Positions 1 through 6,171 of a stretch of DNA of 8,340 bases are shown here, piece after piece. Source of the stretch: Actinomycetes bacterium (GTDB lineage: Bacteria; Actinomycetota; Actinomycetes; Actinomycetales; Microbacteriaceae); NCBI GenBank assembly GCA_023431405.1, contig JAEYVZ010000066.1:1-8340 (forward strand), given 5' to 3'. Within the stretch, counting starts at the first letter, position 1. The number at the start of each line of letters is the position of its first letter. The position numbers were made by a program, and so were the translations under genes. The notes below the pieces were generated by a model that worked only from the letters and a program-made list of their open reading frames with translations, had not been told where the DNA came from and did not search any database.

Positions 1-452
1 GCTCCGGCCTGCTCGCGGGCGGGCAGCCCATGCGCGGCAGCCGGTTCGCCGCCGGTGAGATCGGTCATGTCACGGTCGGCACCGACGGGGGACCGGCATG
101 CGTGTGCGGCAAGGTCGGGTGCCTCGAGGCATGGCTGTCGGTGCCCGCCCTCCGGGAGCGTCTCGCCGGGGAGAACGCGGATGCCGCGGCCACCCTGCGC
201 GATGCCGGCGAGCGTCTGGGCATCGCCCTGGCGCCCATCGTGGGCGCGCTCGACCTGTCGGAGATCGTGCTCGCGGGCCCCACCGAGCTGCTCGAAGGCC
301 CCTTGGCCGAGGCGACCGTCGAGACCCTGCGCACCCGCACGCTGGCGCGCTTCCACGACGGTGTGCGCGTGCGCATGACCGCGGAGGGCGAGGACATCGT
401 GCTGCGGGGAGCCGCGGTCATGGTCTTGTCCGGGCAGCTCGGCGTGTCGTGA
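1..452 (+). CDS. ROK-family protein, probable transcriptional repressor (C-terminal part; 5' end outside window)
   Basis: The open frame enters from the left edge (first full codon at base 3) and ends at TGA 450-452, leaving about 149 residues. The visible part carries ROK-family signatures: a GEIGH element (the ExGH motif, bases about 54-68), then the zinc-binding cluster CVCGKVGCLE (about 99-128), in which three Cys are spaced as in NagC, Mlc and ROK kinases. The closing segment, LRGAAVMVLSGQLGVS, resembles the ends of actinobacterial ROK regulators more than those of ROK kinases. This suggests a repressor with an N-terminal winged-helix DNA-binding domain lying outside the window. That domain cannot be seen, so a sugar kinase remains possible. 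The gene lies directly upstream of, and in the same direction as, the sugar transport genes. A local regulator whose ligand is the imported sugar or its phosphate is the natural inference. The next gene starts 118 bp downstream. Confidence 0.85.
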   Translation, partial: SGLLAGGQPMRGSRFAAGEIGHVTVGTDGGPACVCGKVGCLEAWLSVPALRERLAGENADAAATLRDAGERLGIALAPIVGALDLSEIVLAGPTELLEGPLAEATVETLRTRTLARFHDGVRVRMTAEGEDIVLRGAAVMVLSGQLGVS

Positions 453-487
453 ACCCCAGACTCCGGACGGGTCGTCGACGTCCTCCT

Positions 488-509
488 CGGGAGATCGCCC
501 GATCTTCCG
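488..509. promoter_or_regulatory. 22-bp near-palindrome, candidate operator for the transport operon
   Basis: The left arm CGGGAGATCG (488-497) and right arm CGATCTTCCG (500-509) surround a central CC. Nine of the ten arm positions pair; the one mismatch is G491 against T506. The two-base centre is too tight for an RNA hairpin loop and no T-run follows, so a dimeric repressor site is more plausible than a terminator. It lies 36 bp after the upstream ROK gene and 61 bp before the binding-protein start, where an operator would be expected. The partial ROK regulator is the obvious candidate binder, but this is inference. It does not resemble the DasR (dre) consensus. Confidence 0.5.
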
Positions 510-556
510 GCACCACAGAGAAACACCTCATCGAAACCACCAAGAACCACCTGAGA

Positions 557-563
557 AGAAGGA
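557..563 (+). promoter_or_regulatory. Ribosome binding site of the solute-binding protein gene
   Basis: AGAAGGA lies 7 bases before the ATG at 571 and is a good Shine-Dalgarno sequence; it fixes the start. The whole gap 453-570 contains no TA dinucleotide, so no consensus TAnnnT -10 box can be placed there, and the promoter could not be located by eye. Confidence 0.7.
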
Positions 564-570
564 AGACAAC

Positions 571-1863
571 ATGAACAGGAAGCTCGGAGCCCTGGCGCTT
601 TTCGGCGCCTCGGCGGTCGTCCTCGCAGGCTGCGCGGGCGGCGCTGCCCCCGCGGCCGAGGAGACCGATGCGGCGACCGGCGAGCTCACGGTCTGGCTCG
701 TCGGCACCGACACCCCCGACACGGCACGTCAGTACCTCAAGAAGACCTTCGAAGACGAGAACGAGGGGTGGACGCTCACGATCGAGGAGAAGACGTGGGA
801 CGACACCAACAACACCTACACGGCGGCGCTGTCGTCCAACGACGCCCCCGACGTCGTGGAGTTCGGCAACACGCAGGCGGTCGGCTTCGCTGACGCCGGT
901 CTGCTGCTCGACCTGAGCGACGTCAAGGACGAGCTCGGCGGCGATGACCTGTTGAGCGGCCTCGTCGACGCGGGCACCCTCGACGGCACCTTCTACGCGG
1001 CGCCGTACTACGCGGGCGGTCGTGTCGTCTTCTACACCCCGCAGATCGTCGGCGACACCCTGCCGGCCACGCTCGCCGAGTACGTCGAGAAGGGCAAGGA
1101 GCTGAAGACCTCGACCGTCTCGGGCATCTTCGCCCCCGGCAAGGACTGGTACAACGCCCTTCCCTACATCTGGGCCAACGGCGGCGAGATCGCCGTGCAG
1201 GACGGCGAGAACTGGGACGCGCAGCTGTCGAGCGCCGAGAGCATCGCCGGCCTGGAGATGCTGCAGGACGTCTACGAGAACGCGTCGGTCGCCCCGGTCG
1301 ACGGCAACGAGCGACTCGGCAACATCGCCTTCTGCGCGGGCGAGGTCGGCTTCCTCTCGAGCCCGGCGTGGGCCGAGGGCAACCTGACGGGTGCGTGGCC
1401 GTGGGGCGACGAAGCCGCAGGCGAGGAGGTGTCGCAGGGCTGCCCCGACACCTACGCGAAGGATCTCGGCGCCTTCCCGCTTCCCGGGATGACCGCCGGT
1501 GAGACGGCCCCCATCTTCGCGGGCGGCTCGAACATCGCCATCCCGTTCAAGAGCGACGCCCAGGGCAAGGCCAAGGCGGCCATGAAGATCATGCTCTCCG
1601 AGGGCTACCAGAAGCTCATGGCTGAGCAGGGCCTCGTCCCGGCCACCGTTTCCGCGGCCCAGTTCCTGCCCGACACCGACTCGGCGCAGGCGCAGGCCAA
1701 GGCGCTCGCCAACTCCAAGGGCACGCCCGCGAGCCCGAACTGGGCCGAGGTCGAGAAGGCTCAGCTCATCCCCGACGCCCTCGTCAAGATCGCCCAGGGC
1801 GGCGACGTGACGCAGATCGCGACGGAGCTCGACGCTCAGATCGAGTCCATCCTCAACGGCTGA
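571..1863 (+). CDS. Sugar ABC transporter, extracellular solute-binding lipoprotein
   Basis: This 430-residue protein is the substrate-catching component of a CUT1-type sugar importer, anchored to the outer face of the membrane. The N-terminus has a short positively charged start (MNRK), a hydrophobic stretch and the lipobox LAGC, with Cys21 as the lipidation site. A flexible Ala/Glu-rich linker (22-37) leads into the family 1 solute-binding fold, with ELTVWLVGT near residue 38, DAPDVVEFGNTQ near 91, and LPYIWANGGE near 197. The last of these is typical of binding proteins for sugars and oligosaccharides. The length matches the usual 400-450 residues. The mature chain has only two further cysteines, C255 and C291, which could form a disulfide outside the cell. 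Permeases, a ROK kinase and nagB follow, which points to an amino sugar: N-acetylglucosamine, chitobiose or glucosamine, as for the Streptomyces DasA/NgcE-type systems. The substrate itself cannot be read from the sequence, so no gene symbol is given. Confidence 0.93.
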   Translation: MNRKLGALALFGASAVVLAGCAGGAAPAAEETDAATGELTVWLVGTDTPDTARQYLKKTFEDENEGWTLTIEEKTWDDTNNTYTAALSSNDAPDVVEFGNTQAVGFADAGLLLDLSDVKDELGGDDLLSGLVDAGTLDGTFYAAPYYAGGRVVFYTPQIVGDTLPATLAEYVEKGKELKTSTVSGIFAPGKDWYNALPYIWANGGEIAVQDGENWDAQLSSAESIAGLEMLQDVYENASVAPVDGNERLGNIAFCAGEVGFLSSPAWAEGNLTGAWPWGDEAAGEEVSQGCPDTYAKDLGAFPLPGMTAGETAPIFAGGSNIAIPFKSDAQGKAKAAMKIMLSEGYQKLMAEQGLVPATVSAAQFLPDTDSAQAQAKALANSKGTPASPNWAEVEKAQLIPDALVKIAQGGDVTQIATELDAQIESILNG

Positions 1864-1871
1864 CACCGCGC

Positions 1872-1904
1872 GGCGGAGGCTCCGGCGATGCCGGGGCCTC
1901 CGCC
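1872..1904 (+). terminator. Strong intra-operon hairpin between binding-protein and permease genes
   Basis: Nine bases after the stop codon, GGCGGAGGC (1872-1880) pairs perfectly with GCCTCCGCC (1896-1904). Inside it are a T-G wobble and CCGGC (1882-1886) pairing with GCCGG (1890-1894), around a GAT triloop. That makes a 15-bp stem. No T-run follows, so it is not a classical intrinsic terminator. In sugar ABC operons, hairpins at this place commonly protect the binding-protein mRNA from 3' decay or partly stop transcription, giving more binding protein than permease. That role is inferred here by analogy. Confidence 0.7.
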
Positions 1905-1932
1905 TCCGCACACTGTCCCCACCCTTCCGAGA

Positions 1933-1939
1933 AAGGAGG
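1933..1939 (+). promoter_or_regulatory. Ribosome binding site that selects the permease 1 start
   Basis: AAGGAGG is a near-perfect Shine-Dalgarno sequence. Two adjacent in-frame start codons follow, GTG at 1943 (3 bases away, too close) and ATG at 1946 (6 bases away, well placed). The ATG is therefore preferred. Confidence 0.8.
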
Positions 1940-1945
1940 CGAGTG

Positions 1946-2938
1946 ATGGCCGCATCGACCCTCGAAGACCCTTCGTCGACGACGGATGCCGGAGCCTCGC
2001 CCCGCCCGAACCTCGCTCGCACGGTCGCCCAGCGTGAGCGCGCTCGCCGTCGACGCGATGCCCGCGGTGCGTGGTCGCTGCTGTCGCCGTCGGTGATCAT
2101 CCTGGGCGTCATGGTGGGCTACCCCGCCGTGCTCATGGTGATCCAGTCGTTCACCGACTACACGGTGCGCGACAAGGTGCAGGGGACGCTGCCGGAGTTC
2201 GTCGGGTTCGAGAACTACATCGACCTGTTCACGAAGTCCGACTTCCCGGCGGTGCTGACCCGGAGCCTTGCGCTGATGGTCGTGCTCACGACGCTCATCA
2301 TCGGGCTGGGAGTGCTGGTGGCGGTGCTCATGACCCGCCTCAGCAAGCCGTGGCGCATCCTCGTGTCGGTGGGGCTGCTGCTCGCGTGGGCGCTTCCGCC
2401 CCTGACCGCCACGGTCGTATGGGGCTGGATCTTCGACTCCCAGTACGGCATCGTCAACTGGCTGCTCAACACGATCACCGGCACGACCGACTGGACGAAC
2501 CACCCGTGGCTGCTCGAGCCGCTGTCGTTCTACTTCGTGCTGACGATCATCGTCGTCTGGCAGGGCGTGCCTTTCGTGGCGTTCACGACGTTCGCGGCTC
2601 TCGGCCAGGTGCCCGGCGAGGTGCTGGAGGCCGCCGCGCTCGACGGCGCGACAGGGTGGAACAGGTTCCGGCTCGTGGTCTTCCCGTACTTGAGGAGCGT
2701 GCTCACGGTCGTCCTCGTGCTCCAGATCATCTGGAACCTCCGGATCTTCACACAGGTCTACGCCCTCCAGAGTCGTGGCGGCATCGCCGCCGACACGAAC
2801 GTGCTCGGAACCTACCTGTTCCGTCAGGGCGTCGGCGAGTTCGGCGCGACCGCCGCGATCGGTGTCGTCATGGTCATCCTGCTTCTGTGCCTCTCCTGGG
2901 GGTACGTCCGCACCACGCTCAAGGAGGAGGAGCTGTGA
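1946..2938 (+). CDS. Sugar ABC transporter permease 1 (MalF/CUT1-like)
   Basis: This 330-residue inner-membrane protein forms half of the sugar translocation channel. After an Arg-rich cytoplasmic tail (residues 1-42, with RERARRRR near 30) come six likely membrane helices at about 44-70, 106-129, 138-162, 193-219, 249-272 and 296-320. The cytoplasmic EAA loop that docks on the ATPase is clear: E228-A-A-A-L-D-G234, with the closing F246-P247, between helices 4 and 5. Six helices, rather than the eight of E. coli MalF, is usual for Gram-positive CUT1 permeases. The start is ATG 1946, chosen because of the ribosome-binding-site spacing; GTG 1943 would add one residue. The stop codon overlaps the next gene's GTG start (GTGA), so the two permeases are probably translationally coupled and made in equal amounts, as expected for a heterodimer. 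Confidence 0.93.
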   Translation: MAASTLEDPSSTTDAGASPRPNLARTVAQRERARRRRDARGAWSLLSPSVIILGVMVGYPAVLMVIQSFTDYTVRDKVQGTLPEFVGFENYIDLFTKSDFPAVLTRSLALMVVLTTLIIGLGVLVAVLMTRLSKPWRILVSVGLLLAWALPPLTATVVWGWIFDSQYGIVNWLLNTITGTTDWTNHPWLLEPLSFYFVLTIIVVWQGVPFVAFTTFAALGQVPGEVLEAAALDGATGWNRFRLVVFPYLRSVLTVVLVLQIIWNLRIFTQVYALQSRGGIAADTNVLGTYLFRQGVGEFGATAAIGVVMVILLLCLSWGYVRTTLKEEEL

Positions 2939-3906
2939 GCACCCAGGTCACCCCGGCCACCCAGCTCGGCACGGTCGGCGTCGACGAGGCGCTCGGCCCG
3001 GCCGCGCGGCCTCGCGCACCCCGCCGCGGCTCGCTCGAGGCGCGACGTCCGTCCGGTCGCAGGATCGCGACCCGCGCGTCGCTGAACCTCGCCGCCCTCA
3101 TCGTGTTCCTGTGCTCGGTGTTCCCGGTGTACTGGATGGTCAATCTCGCGTTCACGCCGAACCCGAAGATCATCAGCCGGGAGCCGAGCCTCTTCCCCTT
3201 CGACATGACGTTCGGCAACTTCCTCACCGCGTGGCGCCGGGAGGCCGCGCCGGGGCAGACCGATTTCCAGCACGCGCTGCTCACCTCGGTCACCGTCACC
3301 GCCGGCGTCCTCGTCGTGACGCTGCTGTTCGCCTTCCTCGCCTCGGTGGCCGTCGCCCGCTTCCACTTCCGTGGTCGCCGTGGGTTCATCGTCTCGGTCC
3401 TGGTGGTGCAGATGATCCCCGGTGAGGCGATGATGTTCACCATCTACGGGATGATCGACGACTGGCAGCTGATGAACACGCTGCTGGGCTTGGGCATCGT
3501 GTACACCGCCGCCGTCATCCCCTTCACGATCTGGACTCTTCGCGGCTTCGTCGCCGGGGTGCCGGCAGACCTCGAGGATGCGGCCATGATCGACGGATGC
3601 ACGCGTTCGCAGGCGTTCTGGAAGGTGACCTTCCCCCTGCTTGCTCCCGGGCTGGTGGCCACCGGCATCTTCGCCTTCATCCAGTCGTGGAACGAGTTCA
3701 CGATGGCGCTGCTGCTGATGAAGGGGTACAACCTGACCCTGCCGACGTGGCTCAACGCCTTCCAGTCGTCGTCGGTGGCGGGCTCGGTGGACTGGGGAGC
3801 CGTGATGGCCGGGTCGACCATGATGGCGATCCCCGTGATGATCTTCTTCCTCATCGTTCAGGGGCGGATGACCGGCGGGCTCGTCTCCGGAGCGGTGAAG
3901 GGCTGA
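2935..3906 (+). CDS. Sugar ABC transporter permease 2 (MalG/CUT1-like)
   Basis: This 323-residue protein is the second half of the channel. The GTG at 2935 is preferred because it sits 4 bases after the Shine-Dalgarno sequence AAGGAGGAGG (2921-2930) and overlaps the upstream stop as GTGA. The reading frame stays open further upstream, but that region is already occupied by permease 1. A long Pro/Arg-rich cytoplasmic tail (residues 1-46) precedes six likely membrane helices at about 48-72, 115-141, 150-171, 183-203, 235-258 and 287-310. The EAA loop reads E214-D-A-A-M-I-D-G221, with F233-P234 closing it. The end, QGRMTGGLVSGAVKG, is the hallmark C-terminus of MalG-type permeases. No ATPase gene lies in the operon, so the transporter must use an ATP-binding subunit encoded elsewhere. 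Many actinobacterial CUT1 systems share one such ATPase (MsiK type). Confidence 0.93.
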   Translation: MSTQVTPATQLGTVGVDEALGPAARPRAPRRGSLEARRPSGRRIATRASLNLAALIVFLCSVFPVYWMVNLAFTPNPKIISREPSLFPFDMTFGNFLTAWRREAAPGQTDFQHALLTSVTVTAGVLVVTLLFAFLASVAVARFHFRGRRGFIVSVLVVQMIPGEAMMFTIYGMIDDWQLMNTLLGLGIVYTAAVIPFTIWTLRGFVAGVPADLEDAAMIDGCTRSQAFWKVTFPLLAPGLVATGIFAFIQSWNEFTMALLLMKGYNLTLPTWLNAFQSSSVAGSVDWGAVMAGSTMMAIPVMIFFLIVQGRMTGGLVSGAVKG

Positions 3907-3907
3907 C

Positions 3908-4876
3908 ATGCGGCTGGGATTCGACGTCGGCGGAACCAAGACCGACGCCGTGATGGTCGCGCCTTCGGGTGAGATCGTGGCGCGCGGGCGCCGCCCCACG
4001 GGGTGGGGGCCGGAAGCCGTGGTGGCGACGGTCATCGCCTCGGCCGACGACCTGCTCGCCCAGGCGGGCCTCACCCGCGGGGAGGTCGCTTCCTTGGGGG
4101 TGGGGATGCCCGGCCAGGTGGCTCCCGGGGGTGCGCGCGTCGCGCACGCGGTGAACCTCGGCATCCAGGACCTGGATCTGGCGGCCGCCCTGGACGGCGT
4201 CTTCGCGGCGCCGGTGCGTGCCGAGAACGACGTGAAGGCGGCGGCGCTCGGCGCGTACACGCTGCATCCCGCGCACGGCGGCGCACACCGTGCCGTCGCC
4301 GGCGCGACCGATGCGGGTGGCTCGCTCGCCTATCTGAACCTCGGCACCGGCGTCGCCGCCGGATTCGTGCGGGGAGGGGCGCTGTGGCGTGGTCGCACCG
4401 GCACAGCCGGGGAGGTCGGGCACATCTCGATCGACCCGCGTGGACCGATTTGCCGCTGCGGCCAGCGCGGCTGCATCGAGGTCTTCGCGGGGGGAGCGTC
4501 GATCGCCCAGCGGTGGGGCCTTCCGGGCGAGCTCCCCGTGCGCGATGTCTTCGACGCGGCGGATGCCGGTGACGAGCGGGCACGCGACCTGCGGGCGGGC
4601 CTCGCGTTCGGGGTCGCGGCCGCGATCCGCGTGCTGCTGCTCACCGCCGACGTCGATTCCGTGATCCTCGGTGGCGGGGTGACCGGGCTCGGCGCCCGTA
4701 TGCTGGACGACGTGGTGTCGGAGCTCGAATCCAGCGCTGCGGCGTCGCCTTTCCTGCGATCGTTGCGCCTGGCCGAGCGCGTCGATCTTCTGCCCGCAGG
4801 CTCTCCTGCGGCGGCGTTCGGCGCGGCCCTGGTCGGCGCCGCGGCAACGGAACAGGAGGCAGTCGTCCATGGCTGA
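3908..4876 (+). CDS. ROK-family sugar kinase, probable N-acetylglucosamine or glucosamine kinase
   Basis: This 322-residue cytoplasmic enzyme should phosphorylate the imported sugar at C6 using ATP. The N-terminal phosphate-binding motif D6-V-G-G-T-K11 is present. E106-N107-D108 supplies the catalytic Asp. G145-T-G begins the second phosphate loop. E169-V-G-H172, followed by C182-R-C184-G-Q-R-G-C189-I-E191, is the ROK zinc site and sugar-contact region. All the key residues are intact, so it should be active. Its substrate is inferred from nagB, whose start codon lies inside this gene's 3' end (8-base overlap); a glucokinase cannot be excluded from motifs alone. ATG 3908 follows the upstream stop by one base and has GAAGGG (3897-3902) 5 bases before it. 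The stretch from D108 to G145 looks about ten residues longer than usual, with an Ala/His/Gly-rich insert near 117-138. Confidence 0.9.
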   Translation: MRLGFDVGGTKTDAVMVAPSGEIVARGRRPTGWGPEAVVATVIASADDLLAQAGLTRGEVASLGVGMPGQVAPGGARVAHAVNLGIQDLDLAAALDGVFAAPVRAENDVKAAALGAYTLHPAHGGAHRAVAGATDAGGSLAYLNLGTGVAAGFVRGGALWRGRTGTAGEVGHISIDPRGPICRCGQRGCIEVFAGGASIAQRWGLPGELPVRDVFDAADAGDERARDLRAGLAFGVAAAIRVLLLTADVDSVILGGGVTGLGARMLDDVVSELESSAAASPFLRSLRLAERVDLLPAGSPAAAFGAALVGAAATEQEAVVHG

Positions 4877-5648
4877 AGTCGTCATCGTCCCCACCGCAGC
4901 AGAGGCGGGCGCGCTCGTCGCCGACGAGATCGCGCGGCTGATCGTCGCGCGTCCCGACACGGTGCTGGGGCTTGCGACCGGCTCGACCCCGCTGCCGGTG
5001 TACGAGGCGCTCCGGCCGCGTCTGGAGGGAGTCGATGTCTCCCAGGTGCGCGGGTTCGCGCTCGACGAGTACGTCGGCATCGACCCGGCCCACCCGGAGA
5101 GCTACCGATCGGTGATCACGCGTGAGGTGGTCGAGCCGCTCGGTTTCGATCCCGCGCGCATCCAGACGCCCAATGGTGCGCTCGAGACGATCGAGCACGC
5201 CGGAGACGACTACGAGGCCGCGATCGAGGCGGCCGGCGGCGTCGACGTGCAGATCCTCGGCATCGGCACCTCGGGTCACATCGGCTTCAACGAGCCGGGC
5301 TCCTCGTTCGCGTCGCGCACGCGCGTCAAGACGCTCATCGAGCAGACGCGCATCGACAACGCCCGATTCTTCGACTCGGTCGACGACGTGCCCGTGCACT
5401 GCATCACGCAGGGTCTCGGCACGATCCTCCGGGCTCGGCACCTGTTCCTCCTCGCGTTCGGCGAGGGCAAGGCGCAGGCCGTCGCCGCTGCCGTGGAGGG
5501 TCCCGTCACATCGTCGCTTCCGGGCTCGGCGATCCAGCTCCATGAGCACGTCACCGTCGTCGTCGACGAGGCGGCGGCGTCGCGCTTCGAGAACGCCGAC
5601 TACTACCGGTACGCCTACGCGAACAAGCCGGCATGGCAGGGCCTGTAG
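4869..5648 (+). CDS. nagB: Glucosamine-6-phosphate deaminase
   Basis: This 259-residue cytoplasmic enzyme converts glucosamine-6-phosphate to fructose-6-phosphate and ammonia, the last dedicated step of amino-sugar catabolism. Family motifs are clear: GLATGSTPLPVYE (34-46, phosphate loop), FALDEYVGI (63-71, with D66 matching the E. coli general base D72), GIGTSGHIGFNEPG (131-144, with H137 and E142 matching E. coli H143 and E148) and SSFASRTRVKTL (145-156). S145, S146, R152 and K154 align with residues of the E. coli allosteric GlcNAc-6-P site. The position matching E. coli Asp141 is Ser135 here. Length agrees with the family (about 240-270). The start ATG is preceded by AGGAGG (4854-4859) and overlaps the kinase gene by 8 bases, so translation is likely coupled. 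It is the last gene of the operon; no nagA follows. Confidence 0.96.
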   Translation: MAEVVIVPTAAEAGALVADEIARLIVARPDTVLGLATGSTPLPVYEALRPRLEGVDVSQVRGFALDEYVGIDPAHPESYRSVITREVVEPLGFDPARIQTPNGALETIEHAGDDYEAAIEAAGGVDVQILGIGTSGHIGFNEPGSSFASRTRVKTLIEQTRIDNARFFDSVDDVPVHCITQGLGTILRARHLFLLAFGEGKAQAVAAAVEGPVTSSLPGSAIQLHEHVTVVVDEAAASRFENADYYRYAYANKPAWQGL

Positions 5649-5656
5649 GCGACGCG

Positions 5657-5716
5657 CCGGAGGATCGCTCCTGGATCATCCTCGCGATCCGTGCGGACGG
5701 CGAAGAGCGTCTTCGC
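5657..5716. terminator. Convergent gap with small inverted repeats, probable bidirectional termination region
   Basis: The 82-bp gap between the nagB stop and the stop of the opposing NUDIX gene holds two perfect 7-bp inverted repeats. GGATCGC (5662-5668) pairs with GCGATCC (5684-5690) across a 15-base loop, and GCGAAGA (5700-5706) pairs with TCTTCGC (5710-5716) across a GCG loop. A shorter GGAG/CTCC hairpin (5659-5671) competes with the first. No T-runs accompany them on either strand, so intrinsic termination is plausible but not canonical. Confidence 0.4.
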
Positions 5717-5730
5717 GCGCCGGTGCAGGT

Positions 5731-6171
5731 CTACCCGCCGGCATCCTGACCGCGGCCCGCCCAGGTTCCGTCGAAGGCGAGCCGGATGAGGTGGTTGCGG
5801 CTGAGGTTCGCGAGGGGCGTGGCATCCACATCGTCGGCCGTGATCCAGCGGGCCTCCTCGATCTCGGCGCCGATCCGCACATCGCCGTGGCGGACCCGCG
5901 CGCGGAAGGCATCGCCGACGACGCGATGGCCGGGCTCGTTGGCGGCAGCGTCCTCGAACGTGCCGAGCGGCTCCACGGCGGCGGGATCGAGGCGCACCCC
6001 CACTTCTTCGCGGACCTCGCGGAGCAGGGCCTCGAGGGCGCTCTCTCCCGGGTCGGGTTTGCCGCCCGGCTGCTGGAAGACCCGCGCTCCGCGCTTGCGC
6101 ACGACGAGCGCACGGCCCGCCTCATCCACAAGCACTCCGGCGCTGACCCGGATCGGTGCCGGCCCCTTCAC
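5731..6171 (-). CDS. NUDIX hydrolase
   Basis: This 146-residue protein has a perfect Nudix box, G37-x5-E43-x7-R51-E52-V-x-E55-E56-x-G58-V59, which binds the divalent metals that cleave a nucleoside diphosphate linked to another group. Strands before it (RVSAGVLVDEAGRALVVRKRG) and after it (EARWITADDVD) complete the usual small single-domain fold. The substrate cannot be told from the sequence; candidates in the family include oxidised nucleotides, ADP-ribose and dinucleotide polyphosphates. The start is taken as GTG 6171-6169, which overlaps the upstream oxidase stop as GTGA. An ATG at 6246 is in frame but would bury 79 bases in the oxidase gene and add a basic, non-family N-terminus. It is last in the minus-strand operon and converges on nagB. 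A metabolic link to the oxidase upstream is not evident. Confidence 0.9.
   Translation of the reverse strand: MKGPAPIRVSAGVLVDEAGRALVVRKRGARVFQQPGGKPDPGESALEALLREVREEVGVRLDPAAVEPLGTFEDAAANEPGHRVVGDAFRARVRHGDVRIGAEIEEARWITADDVDATPLANLSRNHLIRLAFDGTWAGRGQDAGG

Noticed and set aside
488..509. The palindrome as an intrinsic terminator of the ROK gene
   Set aside because: The two-base centre cannot form a proper loop without opening the stem, and there is no T-run. An operator fits better.
535..551. Direct repeat AACCACC (535-541 and 545-551) before the binding-protein gene
   Set aside because: Seven bases repeated ten apart in a C/A-rich leader is weak evidence for a regulatory site and could be chance.
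418..2112. Long open frame on the minus strand (564 codons) opposite the binding-protein gene
   Set aside because: The product is Arg/Gly/Val-rich low-complexity sequence without domains, and it lies opposite a clear lipoprotein gene. It is a typical high-GC shadow frame.
2071..2934. In-frame upstream extension of permease 2
   Set aside because: The sequence belongs to permease 1 in another frame, and its translation is Arg/Gly/His-rich with no membrane character. The GTG at 2935 has a strong ribosome binding site.
2824..5549. Several long minus-strand frames opposite permease 2, the ROK kinase and nagB
   Set aside because: All are Arg-rich translations antisense to well-supported genes, caused by the scarcity of stop codons at high GC.
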